From the NCBI RefSeq assembly GCF_016864575.1, contig NZ_CP044125.1, forward strand, positions 1,302,001 through 1,366,000: a stretch of 64,000 nucleotides of DNA, written 5' to 3'. Numbering within the stretch: the first letter of the stretch is position 1; the number at the start of each line of letters is the position of its first letter. The notes under the pieces are model-generated. The model did no database searches and was not told the DNA's origin. It saw only the letters and a list, made by a program, of their open reading frames with translations. This DNA is from Rhizobium sp. BG4. GTDB lineage: Bacteria; Pseudomonadota; Alphaproteobacteria; Rhizobiales; Rhizobiaceae. A program made the position numbers and the translations under genes. Positions 18,097 to 26,164 of this stretch are shown one piece after another.

Positions 18097-18170
18097 TGGA
18101 GCGGGTGAAGGGAATCGAACCCTCGTATTCAGCTTGGGAAGCTGCTGCTCTACCATTGAGCTACACCCGC
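18097..18170 (-). tRNA. tRNA-Gly (anticodon CCC)
   Basis: A complete cloverleaf of 74 nucleotides including an encoded CCA. The acceptor arm GCGGGTG pairs with CACCCGC. The D arm is GCTC/GAGC, the anticodon loop TTCCCAA gives anticodon CCC, and the T arm holds TTCGATT. It reads GGG glycine codons. It lies at the right edge of the low-GC polysaccharide patch, a common kind of integration site, but no duplicated tRNA end was found on the other side. Confidence 0.96.
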
Positions 18171-18213
18171 GCGGCACCAGCCTTCCAACAGATGGGAGGC
18201 GGTGTCAAGGCGG

Positions 18214-19305
18214 TCAGATGCGGAAGTGTTTCGAGAGCTTTAGGCCCTGGGCTTGGTAGTTGGAGCCGAGGCCGGAGCCGTAGAGGCTGACGGGCTTTTC
18301 CAGCATGTGCTCGTAGATGAGGCGGCCGACGATCTGGCCGTCTTCGAGGATGAAGGGGACTTCGTGGCTGCGGACCTCGAGGACGGCACGGCTGCCGCGG
18401 CCGCCGGCGGGTGCATGGCCGAAGCCCGGATCGAAGAAGCCGGCGTAGTGGACGCGGAATTCGCCGACCAGCGGGTCGAAGGGGGTCATCTCGGCCGCAT
18501 AATGCGGCGGGACGTGGACGGCTTCGCGGGAGACGAGGATGTAGAATTCGTCCGGATCGAGGATCAGCTCGTTGCGGCCGCGACTATAGAGCGGCTCCCA
18601 GAAATCGAAGATATCGTGCTGGGCCTTCTTGTCGACATCGACGACAGCCGTGTGGTGCTTGCCGCGGTAGCCGATCAGGCCTTCCTTGTCGCCGGTGAGA
18701 TCGATCGACAGCGCAATGCCACCGCCCGAGACGTTCGGCTTGCTGCTGGCGACCAGCGTTTCGGCGTCGTGCAGGGCCTGCAGCTCCGGCTCACCCAAGA
18801 TGGAGTGGCCGACGCGGAAGCGGATCTGCGACAGGCGCGAGCCGCGGCGCACGACGATCGGGAAAGTGCGCGGCGATATCTCGAGATAGAGCGGCCCGGA
18901 ATAGCCGGCCGGGATCTTGTCGAATTCCTGGGCGTAATCGGTGATGACTCGGGTGAAGATATCGAGACGGCCGGTCGAGCTCTTCGGATTGGCCGAGGCC
19001 GACATATCCGATGGCAGGTCGAGGCGCTCCATCAGCGGAACGATGTAGACGCAGCCGGTTTCGAGAACCGCGCCTTCCGAGAGATCGATGACGTGCAGAC
19101 TGAGGCGATCGAGCTTGTCGGCCACCAGATGCGAGGGACCCGGCATGAAGCTGGCGCGGACCCGGAAAGCCTTGGCGCCGAGACGCAGATCCAGGCTCGC
19201 CGGCTGGATCTGATCGCGATCAAGCTCCCGCTCCGACACGAGGCGGCCGGCTTCAAACAACGCAGCAATGGCACGATCGGCCAAAATTCCAGTTTCGCGA
19301 GCCAT
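18214..19305 (-). CDS. dcd: 2'-deoxycytidine 5'-triphosphate deaminase (long rhizobial form)
   Basis: A 363-residue protein, about twice the length of E. coli Dcd, with two dCTP-deaminase/dUTPase folds in tandem. The first half has SASANPKSSTGRLDIFTRVI; the second has VHYAGFFDPGFG and LEVRSHEVPFILEDGQIVGR. It converts dCTP to dUTP for dTMP synthesis. ATG 19305 (MARETGILADRA) or the ATG one codon upstream is the start. It is divergent from metZ, whose promoter and riboswitch lie in the 196-base gap. Confidence 0.88.
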   Translation of the reverse strand: MARETGILADRAIAALFEAGRLVSERELDRDQIQPASLDLRLGAKAFRVRASFMPGPSHLVADKLDRLSLHVIDLSEGAVLETGCVYIVPLMERLDLPSDMSASANPKSSTGRLDIFTRVITDYAQEFDKIPAGYSGPLYLEISPRTFPIVVRRGSRLSQIRFRVGHSILGEPELQALHDAETLVASSKPNVSGGGIALSIDLTGDKEGLIGYRGKHHTAVVDVDKKAQHDIFDFWEPLYSRGRNELILDPDEFYILVSREAVHVPPHYAAEMTPFDPLVGEFRVHYAGFFDPGFGHAPAGGRGSRAVLEVRSHEVPFILEDGQIVGRLIYEHMLEKPVSLYGSGLGSNYQAQGLKLSKHFRI

Positions 19306-19351
19306 CATGCTCCATCCATAGTTCGTGGCCGACAAAACCAAATACAGGGAA

Positions 19352-19380
19352 TTGACGCAAGAAGCTAACGGCAGTATTGC
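19352..19380 (+). promoter_or_regulatory. Predicted sigma-70-type promoter for the SAM-II/metZ transcript
   Basis: TTGACG (19352-19357), a 17-base spacer, then TATTGC (19375-19380). A start about seven bases on would place the transcript's 5' end just before the SAM-II aptamer, which supports the assignment. Confidence 0.6.
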
Positions 19381-19389
19381 AGCTTTATC

Positions 19390-19448
19390 CCGTGGTGATT
19401 TGGCCGGTCGGCTTGCAGCCACGTTAAACAAGTGGCTAAAAAGACCGG
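19390..19448 (+). ncRNA. SAM-II riboswitch aptamer upstream of metZ
   Basis: The conserved SAM-II core is visible: P1 stem CGTGG (19391-19395) with CCACG (19419-19423), the conserved TGATTTGGCC after the 5' strand, CACGTTAAAC after the hairpin, and the GCTAAAAAGACC tail. CCGGTC in the P1 loop (19404-19409) is complementary to GACCGG (19443-19448), which would close the H-type pseudoknot. SAM binding is expected to lower expression of metZ. This class is known mainly from alphaproteobacteria, in front of methionine genes. Confidence 0.9.
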
Positions 19449-19485
19449 GTGTGAAACCGGTCTGCATTTGCGGCCGGTTTTTTTG
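19442..19485 (+). terminator. Competing anti-terminator and terminator hairpins below the SAM-II aptamer
   Basis: AGACCGG (19442-19448) can pair with CCGGTCT (19457-19463). Alternatively AAACCGG (19454-19460) pairs with CCGGTTT (19474-19480), followed by a run of seven T. The two hairpins share 19457-19460 and exclude each other. The first also needs GACCGG, which the riboswitch pseudoknot uses. Confidence 0.75.
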
Positions 19486-19501
19486 TTTTTGAGGTGATGG
19501 C

Positions 19502-20686
19502 ATGAGCAAGTCCTGGCGCCCTGCAACCCAACTCGTTCACGGAGGCACTCTGCGCTCGCAATATGGCGAGATGTCGGAAGCGATCTACCTGACGCAAGGC
19601 TTCGTCTATGACACGTCCGAGGCGGCGGAAGCGCGCTTCAAGGGCGAGACCGACGGCTTCATCTATGCCCGCTACGGCAGCCCCACCAACGACATGTTCG
19701 AAAAGCGCATGTGCGCGCTCGAGGGCGCTGAAGATGCGCGCGCCACGGCCTCCGGCATGGCTGCCGTTACCGCGGCGATCCTCTGCCAGCTGAAGGCCGG
19801 CGATCATATCGTTGCGGCCCGCGCCCTGTTCGGCTCCTGCCGCTGGGTGGTCGAGACGCTGGCACCGAAATACGGCATCGAATGCACGCTGGTCGACGGC
19901 CGCCACCTGGAAAACTGGGAAAAGGCGATCACCCCGAAGACCAAGGTGTTCTTCCTGGAGAGCCCGACGAACCCGACGCTCGAGATCGTCGATATCGCCG
20001 GCGTTGCCAAGCTCGCCAACCAGATCGGCGCCAAGGTTGTTGTCGACAACGTCTTTGCGACGCCGCTCTTCCAGAAGCCGCTGGAGCTCGGCGCCCATAT
20101 CGTCATCTATTCGGCGACCAAGCATATCGATGGTCAGGGCCGCTGCCTCGGCGGCGTCGTTCTCTCCGACAAGCAGTGGATCGACGAGAACCTGCACGAT
20201 TATTTCCGCCACACCGGCCCGGCAATGTCGCCGTTCAATGCCTGGACGCTGCTGAAGGGCATCGAGACCCTGCCGCTGCGCGTCGCCCAGCAGACGAAGA
20301 ACGCCTCGAAGATCGCCGACTTCCTGGCGGAGCAGAAGCAGGTCGCCCGCGTGATCTATCCGGGCCGCAAGGACCATCCGCAGGCCGATATCATCGCCAA
20401 GCAGATGACCGGTGGCTCGACGCTGGTCTGCTTCGAGCTGAAGGGCGGCAAGGAAGCCGCCTTCAAGCTGCAGAACGCGCTCGACGTCGTGACGATCTCC
20501 AACAATCTCGGCGACACCCGCAGCCTGATCACCCATCCGGCAACGACGACGCACAAGAACCTGTCGGACGAGGCGCGCGCCGAACTCGGCATTTCGGCAG
20601 GCACCGTTCGCCTCTCGGCTGGCATCGAAGACACGGACGACCTGCTGGAAGACTTCGCGCAGGCTCTGTCGAAAGTGAAGGCGTGA
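19502..20686 (+). CDS. metZ: O-succinylhomoserine sulfhydrylase
   Basis: A 394-residue pyridoxal-phosphate enzyme of the Cys/Met metabolism family. It makes homocysteine directly from O-succinylhomoserine and sulfide in the cytoplasm. Motifs: YARYGSPTNDMFEKRMCALE, SGMAAVTAAILCQLKAGD, ESPTNPTLEIVDIAGVA, VVDNVFATPLFQKPLE, and the PLP-binding lysine in IYSATKHIDGQGRCLGG. The ATG at 19502 follows GAGGTG. It is the only gene downstream of the SAM-II element. The stop is ten bases from that of the convergent GNAT gene. Confidence 0.94.
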   Translation: MSKSWRPATQLVHGGTLRSQYGEMSEAIYLTQGFVYDTSEAAEARFKGETDGFIYARYGSPTNDMFEKRMCALEGAEDARATASGMAAVTAAILCQLKAGDHIVAARALFGSCRWVVETLAPKYGIECTLVDGRHLENWEKAITPKTKVFFLESPTNPTLEIVDIAGVAKLANQIGAKVVVDNVFATPLFQKPLELGAHIVIYSATKHIDGQGRCLGGVVLSDKQWIDENLHDYFRHTGPAMSPFNAWTLLKGIETLPLRVAQQTKNASKIADFLAEQKQVARVIYPGRKDHPQADIIAKQMTGGSTLVCFELKGGKEAAFKLQNALDVVTISNNLGDTRSLITHPATTTHKNLSDEARAELGISAGTVRLSAGIEDTDDLLEDFAQALSKVKA

Positions 20687-20696
20687 GCGGTCCTGC

Positions 20697-21311
20697 CTAG
20701 CGCAGGACGCGCTTCATCGTCAGCACATCCGCAAACGGGAAAAGCAGGCGCAGCGGCCCCAGCCTGAGGCGCCTGCTGACGACAAAGCCGTTTCGGCGAT
20801 ATGTCGAAACGGCCGGATTATGCCCGGCGACCTGGAGTGTGACGGTATCGCAACCGCTTTCCGCGGCTGCCGCAGCGACAGCTTCCAGGAGCATTGTTCC
20901 GCCGCCTTGGCCGCGAAGCTTGGCATCAACCTTCAGCGTGTAGAGATAGAGTTCGCCAGCGGCCAGACGGGGCTCCGTGAGGCAAAAGGCGAGGAAGCGC
21001 AGCAATCCCTGCAGCGATCCATATTCTGCCTGGAAATCCCGCGCCGTCGGCGAAAAGGGCCCCTTGCCCGCCACGGAAAAAGTTGCGTGTCCAACGATGC
21101 GGCCCTTGCACTGGATGGCAATCAAGCGATCCAGATTGATTGACCGCTTGAAAAGTGCGGTACGCCGCTCGGCCGGTCCAAGGAAAAAACCCAGCGAGTC
21201 CCGCCCGCGGGCGACGCGCCTGCGAACCGCTTCGGCGAGCGGGTGTTCAGGGAAAGATCGCAACAAAGTAAAACTGGCGCGATTGGTTTGCTTGCCTGAA
21301 GTGCTATCCAT
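20697..21311 (-). CDS. GNAT-family N-acetyltransferase
   Basis: A 204-residue protein. The GNAT core is in the second half: LYTLKVDAKLRGQGGGTMLL is motif A with the acetyl-CoA-binding loop, followed by ESGCDTVTLQVAGHNPAVST and YRRNGFVVSRR (motif B). The first 60 residues are an arginine-rich region without a clear match. The acyl acceptor is unknown. It is divergent from apaG and convergent with metZ. Confidence 0.82.
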   Translation of the reverse strand: MDSTSGKQTNRASFTLLRSFPEHPLAEAVRRRVARGRDSLGFFLGPAERRTALFKRSINLDRLIAIQCKGRIVGHATFSVAGKGPFSPTARDFQAEYGSLQGLLRFLAFCLTEPRLAAGELYLYTLKVDAKLRGQGGGTMLLEAVAAAAAESGCDTVTLQVAGHNPAVSTYRRNGFVVSRRLRLGPLRLLFPFADVLTMKRVLR

Positions 21312-21422
21312 AAAGCGCGCCAGACCAGGTTGACGGCAGTGTCAAATTTGCCCCCGAATTAATGATTAATGTAAAAACACCGTTTTCAATAGCGTTGAAA
21401 GCTCGACTTCCCGCCTCATTTC

Positions 21423-21451
21423 TTGACGGACAAGGCCGGGTATAAGATACG
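21423..21451 (+). promoter_or_regulatory. Possible promoter for apaG
   Basis: TTGACG (21423-21428) followed after 17 bases by GATACG (21446-21451), about 30 bases before the apaG start. The -10 match is poor; TATAAG at 21441 is a better hexamer but badly spaced. Confidence 0.35.
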
Positions 21452-21480
21452 AGTAACATATCCTGACTAAGGTGTAAGGC

Positions 21481-21873
21481 ATGTATCGCGCCCTCACACG
21501 AGATATAGAAGTTGTCGTCGAGCCGTTTTATCTGGAGGAGCAATCCGATCCGGACGATGACCGCTATGTCTGGGGATATCGCATCGTCATCAGCAACAAT
21601 TCCGAGCTCTCTGTAAAACTCGTCAACCGTTACTGGAACATAACGGATCAGAACGGCGTGGTTGACGAAGTGACGGGACCGGGCGTGGTTGGCGAGCAGC
21701 CGCGGCTGGAGCCCGGCGATACCTATGAATACTCATCGGGATGCCCGCTCGATACGCCATCGGGGCTGATGTTCGGCCATTACCAGATGGAGACGGATGA
21801 AGGCGAGCTCTTCGATGTCGAGATACCCGCCTTCTCCCTGGATTCACCCGGCCTGCTCAGAGTGCTGAACTGA
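21481..21873 (+). CDS. apaG: ApaG protein
   Basis: A 130-residue single-domain protein with the fibronectin-like ApaG fold: [49 protein letters not shown], and [14 protein letters not shown]. In enterobacteria ApaG is linked to cobalt and magnesium homeostasis and to diadenosine-polyphosphate metabolism; the biochemical role is unsettled. Length and order of motifs are typical. It is convergent with hslO with three bases between stops. Confidence 0.93.
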   Translation: MYRALTRDIEVVVEPFYLEEQSDPDDDRYVWGYRIVISNNSELSVKLVNRYWNITDQNGVVDEVTGPGVVGEQPRLEPGDTYEYSSGCPLDTPSGLMFGHYQMETDEGELFDVEIPAFSLDSPGLLRVLN

Positions 21874-21876
21874 CCG

Positions 21877-22869
21877 TTATTCGGCTGGCTGAAGTTCGGC
21901 AGGCTCGAAGCGGTAGGTCGTCGAGCAGAACTCGCAGGTGACCGCGATTTCGCCATTCTCCTGGCTCGCCTTGATCTCGTCTGCCGAGAAGCCCTTCAGC
22001 ACGCCCTTGATCTTGTCGCGCGAACAGCTGCAGCGGTCGAAGACCTCCTTGGCGTCATAGACGCGCACGCCGCGCTCGTGGAAGAGGCGGAAGAGCAGAC
22101 GCTCGGTTCCGACCTGCGGGTCGGTCAGCTCGTCGGCATCGATGGTTTCCACCATCGTGCGTGCCTCGGTCCAGGAATCGTCTTCCTTCAGCGGCTGGCC
22201 GCTCTCGTCGCCATCGCCACCGTGCAGATCCTGCTGGCGCATGCGCTCCGGCGCTTCCGGCAGGAACTGGGCGACGAGGCCGCCTGCCCGCCAGCGATGG
22301 CGCGGCTTGCCGCTGTCGTCACGGTCGAGCAGTTCGGCTGCAGCGAGACGAACCCGGGTCGGGATCTGCTCGGACTGGCGGAAATAGGTGCCGGCAATCT
22401 CTTCCAGCGAGGCGCCGTCGAGCGCGACGATGCCCTGATAGGGCTGGCTGAACTTGCCCTGGTCGATCGTGAAGGCGAGCACGCCCCTGCCGAGCAGCTG
22501 TTCGGGCTCGGTCTGGCCGGCGGCGATCGCTTCGTCGAGCAGCGCCTGATCGAAGCGCGCATAGGCGCGCACATTCTCAGGCGTCGAGAAATCGGCGACC
22601 AGCAGATCGACGGGGCCATCGCCCTTCGTCTGGACAGTGAACTTGCCGTCGAATTTCAGCGACGTGCCGAGCAGCACCGTCAGCACGATCACTTCGGCGA
22701 GAAGGCGGGCAACGGGTGCGGGATAGTGGTGGCGCTCCAGGATGGCGTCCAGCATCGGGCCGAGCTGGACGGCGCGGCCGCGCACATCCAGACCTTCAAC
22801 CTGAAACGGGACAACATGATCATCACCGGCGAAATCGAACTCGCCAAGAGCGGCTGCAGCTTCTGCCAT
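21877..22869 (-). CDS. hslO: Redox-regulated Hsp33 chaperone
   Basis: A 330-residue cytoplasmic holdase chaperone that is switched on when oxidation releases zinc. The C-terminal redox switch is visible as the pair in FDRCSCSRDKIKGVL and the pair in VTCEFCSTTYRF, giving CXC and CXXC. The N-terminal domain includes VRGRAVQLGPMLDAILERHH and LLADFS-like sequence (LLVADFSTPENVRAYAR). It is the last of three genes on this strand, 94 bases after argF, a linkage often seen in Rhizobiales. Confidence 0.94.
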   Translation of the reverse strand: MAEAAAALGEFDFAGDDHVVPFQVEGLDVRGRAVQLGPMLDAILERHHYPAPVARLLAEVIVLTVLLGTSLKFDGKFTVQTKGDGPVDLLVADFSTPENVRAYARFDQALLDEAIAAGQTEPEQLLGRGVLAFTIDQGKFSQPYQGIVALDGASLEEIAGTYFRQSEQIPTRVRLAAAELLDRDDSGKPRHRWRAGGLVAQFLPEAPERMRQQDLHGGDGDESGQPLKEDDSWTEARTMVETIDADELTDPQVGTERLLFRLFHERGVRVYDAKEVFDRCSCSRDKIKGVLKGFSADEIKASQENGEIAVTCEFCSTTYRFEPAELQPAE

Positions 22870-22963
22870 GGTCTTACTCCTAGTATTCAGAGCGGCAGAC
22901 CAAGGCGTCTCTCCGCTCGCGCGGCCACGAGGCCGTCAGGCCGGATGTGGCGTCCAGTATGGT

Positions 22964-23881
22964 TCAGATCGCGCCCAGGCACCATGCAAGAATCGACTTC
23001 TGCGCATGAAGACGGTTTTCCGCTTCATCGAAGACCACGGATTGCGGGCCATCGATCACTTCGTCCGTGACTTCCTCACCACGATGGGCGGGCAGGCAAT
23101 GCATGAACAATGCATCCTTGCCGGCCTTTGCCATCAAAGCCTGATTGACCTGATAGGGCTGGAAGACGTTGTGACCGCGAGCCCGATGTTCCTGATTCAT
23201 GGAGACCCAGGTATCGGTTACCACGCAATCGGCGCCTTCGACCGCACGGTCGGCATCATGGCTGAGCAGGATTTCGGCGCCCTCATTGCGGGCCCAGTTC
23301 AGATAGTGATCCTTCGGCTCGGAACCAAGGGGTACGGCCATGTTCATGCGATAGCCGAAACGGGCAGCGCCTTCGACCAGCGAATGCAGCACGTTGTTGC
23401 CGTCGCCCGTCCAGGCGATCGTCTTGCCCTTGATCGGGCCGCGATGCTCTTCGAAGGTCATGATATCGGCCATGATCTGGCACGGATGGGTATCGTCGGT
23501 CAGCGCGTTGATGACCGGCACGGTGGCATGCTCGGCAAGCTCGAGCATGCGGTGATGCTCGGTGGTGCGGATCATGATCGCATCGACATAACGCGACAGG
23601 ACCTTGGCGGTGTCGCCGATCGTCTCGGCGCGGCCGAGCTGCATTTCAGTGCCCGAGAGGAACAGTGTCTCGCCGCCGAGCTGGCGCATGCCGACATCGA
23701 AGGAGACGCGGGTACGTGTGGACGGCTTTTCGAAGATCATCGCCAGCATCTTGCCGGCGAGCGGCTTGTCGCCGGCGCCTGCCTTGAAAGCCTGCTTGCG
23801 CGAGATCGCATCATTCATGATGACGCGCAGATCGGCGGAGCTGACCGCCGAGAGATCGAGGAAGTGTTTGGGGGAAGCCAT
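22964..23881 (-). CDS. argF: Ornithine carbamoyltransferase
   Basis: A 305-residue enzyme making citrulline from ornithine and carbamoyl phosphate. The carbamoyl-phosphate site is [15 protein letters not shown], with [18 protein letters not shown] next. The ornithine site has DTWVSMNQE and the active-site cysteine in [12 protein letters not shown]. Its ATG is 39 bases after the argD stop, so argD-argF form an arginine operon. Confidence 0.95.
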   Translation of the reverse strand: MASPKHFLDLSAVSSADLRVIMNDAISRKQAFKAGAGDKPLAGKMLAMIFEKPSTRTRVSFDVGMRQLGGETLFLSGTEMQLGRAETIGDTAKVLSRYVDAIMIRTTEHHRMLELAEHATVPVINALTDDTHPCQIMADIMTFEEHRGPIKGKTIAWTGDGNNVLHSLVEGAARFGYRMNMAVPLGSEPKDHYLNWARNEGAEILLSHDADRAVEGADCVVTDTWVSMNQEHRARGHNVFQPYQVNQALMAKAGKDALFMHCLPAHRGEEVTDEVIDGPQSVVFDEAENRLHAQKSILAWCLGAI

Positions 23882-23920
23882 GTCGTCCTTACCTGTTTGC
23901 CTCGTAAGGCATCTATCCGT

Positions 23921-25120
23921 TCAAGCCGTCTTCTTGGCCTTGGCTGCGCGAATGCTCTCGGCGGCCTGCTCGATGCGTGCGAGGCCTTCGCGGGCTTCTT
24001 CCGCAGTCACCACCAGAGGCGGCAGGAGACGGATGACGTTATCGCCCGCCGGGACACCCAGCAGATGCGCGCTACGGATCGCAGCCAGGAGTTCGCTCGA
24101 GGGAACGACGGCCTTGATGCCGAGCAGCAGGCCTTCGCCGCGGATATCCTCGATCACGTCAGGATAGCGATCCTTCAGCGACGCCAGGCCCTGGCGGAAG
24201 ACCAGCGACACGTCGCGGACGTGCTGCAGGAAGCCATCGGCGAGCACGATATCGAGAACGGCACTGCCAACGGCCATGGCGAGCGGATTGCCGCCATAGG
24301 TCGAGCCATGTGTGCCGGCCTTCATGCCGGAGGCCGCGTCAGCCGTTGCAAGGCAGGCTCCGAGCGGGAAACCGCCGCCGATGCCCTTGGCAACAGCCAT
24401 GATGTCGGGGCTAACGCCGGACCATTCATAGGCGAAGAACTTGCCGGTACGGCCAACGCCGGTCTGGACTTCGTCGAGGATCAGCAGCAGGCCATGCTCA
24501 TCGCAAAGCTGGCGCAGCGCCTTCATGAACTCGACGGTCGCTGGGCGGATACCGCCCTCGCCCTGTACGGGCTCGATCAGAATGGCTGCCGTCGCGTCGG
24601 TGATCGCCGCGCGGACGGCTTCGACATCGCCGAAAGGCACCTGGTCGAAACCGGGGGTCTTCGGACCGAAGCCTTCGAGATACTTCTCCTGGCCGCCGGC
24701 GGCGATCGTCGCCAGCGTACGGCCATGGAAGGCGCCTTCGAAGGTGATGATATGGAAGCGCTCCGGATGGCCCTTCGAATACTGGTAGCGGCGCGCGGTC
24801 TTGATCGCGCATTCCAGGGCTTCCGCACCCGAATTGGTGAAGAACACCTTGTCGGCGAAAGTCGCTTCCGTCAGCCGCCTGGCGAGCTTTTCCTGACCGG
24901 GGATCTCATAGATATTGGAGAGGTGCCAGACCTTCTCGGCCTGCGCCTTCAGCGCATCGACAACGTGAGGATGGCTGTGGCCAACGGAGGTCACGGCAAC
25001 GCCCGCGCCAAAATCCAGATATCGCTCGCCGGTCTCGGTAATCAGCCAGACGCCCTCACCTCGCTCGAACCGCAGAGGGGCACGAGAATAGGTATCATAT
25101 AGCGGCGCGGCTTCAGCCAT
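23921..25120 (-). CDS. argD: Acetylornithine aminotransferase
   Basis: A 399-residue class III aminotransferase that makes N-acetylornithine using glutamate. Key motifs: [75 protein letters not shown], and the PLP lysine in [18 protein letters not shown]. The ATG at 25120 ([16 protein letters not shown]) fits the family; an upstream ATG would add ten residues. A TTGACA promoter and a leader hairpin lie upstream. Confidence 0.95.
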   Translation of the reverse strand: MAEAAPLYDTYSRAPLRFERGEGVWLITETGERYLDFGAGVAVTSVGHSHPHVVDALKAQAEKVWHLSNIYEIPGQEKLARRLTEATFADKVFFTNSGAEALECAIKTARRYQYSKGHPERFHIITFEGAFHGRTLATIAAGGQEKYLEGFGPKTPGFDQVPFGDVEAVRAAITDATAAILIEPVQGEGGIRPATVEFMKALRQLCDEHGLLLILDEVQTGVGRTGKFFAYEWSGVSPDIMAVAKGIGGGFPLGACLATADAASGMKAGTHGSTYGGNPLAMAVGSAVLDIVLADGFLQHVRDVSLVFRQGLASLKDRYPDVIEDIRGEGLLLGIKAVVPSSELLAAIRSAHLLGVPAGDNVIRLLPPLVVTAEEAREGLARIEQAAESIRAAKAKKTA

Positions 25121-25191
25121 GGCGCGGTCTCCTGTCAGCGTTATGGGCAACCGGACTCCGGCTAAAAAACCAGGTCCGAAAAATTAAAAAT

Positions 25192-25207
25192 GCCGCCTCT
25201 CGGCGGC
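25192..25207 (-). promoter_or_regulatory. GC-rich hairpin plus T-rich stretch in the argD leader
   Basis: On the minus strand GCCGCC, GAGA and GGCGGC form a six-pair stem with a GNRA-type loop, followed by ATTTTTAATTTTT. It looks like an intrinsic terminator but sits only about ten bases after the predicted argD transcription start, so it may be a leader attenuator or a 5' stabilising stem. Confidence 0.55.
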
Positions 25208-25214
25208 GCTGTGC

Positions 25215-25243
25215 ACTATTTACTTTTCGCACTGCAATGTCAA
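25215..25243 (-). promoter_or_regulatory. Predicted argD-argF promoter
   Basis: On the minus strand TTGACA (25243-25238), a 17-base spacer, then AATAGT (25220-25215). The -35 is a perfect consensus hexamer; the -10 is weak. Confidence 0.6.
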
Positions 25244-25320
25244 CAAAACTACGGCTTTCGTGGCTTCTGGGTGACGCTCAAGCGATGTCGCGTTTCATCA
25301 ACAGCTAATGTTGCAGAAAT

Positions 25321-25510
25321 GACTCTGTGGGGAAGCAAGTTGGGGAAAACTTGAAATTCGATTCATCCGGATTCCCGCGACTCTTGTCACGGAGTCAGCC
25401 TCACACTAGGTTAAAACTCAATTACTAGACTGCATGCGGCGGAACTAGTCACCAAAATTAGTCAAGCGTTTCTTGTGTCGGATTCATCCGGGGCAAACGG
25501 TGAAGGATTC
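25321..25510 (+). promoter_or_regulatory. gcrA upstream region with seven GANTC methylation sites and a CtrA-like box
   Basis: GANTC sites begin at 25321, 25360, 25370, 25379, 25392, 25481 and 25506. CcrM methylates this sequence in alphaproteobacteria, and GcrA acts at methylated promoters. The 11-mer GATTCATCCGG occurs twice (25360 and 25481). TTAA-N7-TTAC at 25411-25425 is one base from the CtrA full-site pattern TTAA-N7-TTAA. The remaining 25244-25320 stretch shows nothing further. Confidence 0.65.
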
Positions 25511-25546
25511 TGCCTTCACAACGCTTAAACGGCGGAGACACAGGGC

Positions 25547-26080
25547 ATGAACTGGACAGACGAGCGGGTCGAGAAACTCAAGAAACTGTGGTCCGAAGGG
25601 TTGAGCGCGAGCCAGATCGCGGCGCAACTTGGAGGCGTGAGCCGGAATGCCGTTATCGGCAAGGTTCACCGTCTGGCACTGCCGGGCCGTGCCAAGGCCG
25701 GCGGCAATGCGACGGCGGCACGAGCTCCGAAGCGCACGACTTCGGCACCGCGCGCTCCGAACTATGCATCGCGCATGACGACCCGCACCGTTGCCCGCCC
25801 GCAGGGCGCAACGATGCTGAAGGAAGAGATCGAAATCGACGTCATGGAGGAGATGGAATATCGTCCGGCTTCCAACGTTGTCGTGCCGATCTCGCGCCGT
25901 CTCGGCCTGACGGAACTGACCGAGCGTACCTGCAAGTGGCCGGTCGGCGATCCGCTGAAGGACGATTTCCATTTCTGCGGCTGCGAAAGCCCGGATTCTT
26001 CGCCCTACTGCACCTATCACCAGCGCCTGGCTTACCAGCCGGTCAATGATCGCCGCAGGGCCGCAGCCCGGGCAAACTGA
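25547..26080 (+). CDS. gcrA: Cell-cycle regulator GcrA
   Basis: A 177-residue transcription factor specific to alphaproteobacteria. The N-terminal DNA-binding domain reads NWTDERVEKLKKLWSEGLSA followed by SQIAAQLGGVSRNAVIGKVH. A basic, alanine-rich linker follows, then the sigma-70-interacting C-terminus with TCKWPVGDP, DFHFCGCES and YCTYHQRLAYQP. GcrA binds sigma-70 RNA polymerase and activates promoters carrying methylated GANTC. A bidirectional terminator follows. Confidence 0.96.
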   Translation: MNWTDERVEKLKKLWSEGLSASQIAAQLGGVSRNAVIGKVHRLALPGRAKAGGNATAARAPKRTTSAPRAPNYASRMTTRTVARPQGATMLKEEIEIDVMEEMEYRPASNVVVPISRRLGLTELTERTCKWPVGDPLKDDFHFCGCESPDSSPYCTYHQRLAYQPVNDRRRAAARAN

Positions 26081-26098
26081 GCCGGGTAAAGACAAACG

Positions 26099-26127
26099 AA
26101 AAACGGGCCTTTCGGCCCGTTTTTTTG
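26099..26127 (+). terminator. Bidirectional terminator between gcrA and phoB
   Basis: AAACGGGCC (26101-26109) pairs with GGCCCGTTT (26114-26122) around TTTC, with seven T after it and five A before it, so it can stop transcripts of both convergent genes. Confidence 0.92.
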
Positions 26128-26164
26128 TATCTGCTTGTCAGGAGGCCGTAGCCTCCTTGATCAC

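Noticed and set aside
14281..18170. A genomic island integrated at tRNA-Gly with attachment repeats.
   Set aside because: No integrase and no duplicated tRNA 3' end were found in the window. The low GC supports transfer but not this route.
22868..25102. A 744-codon open frame opposite argF and argD.
   Set aside because: It spans two well-identified genes and their spacer on the other strand and shows no protein family pattern.
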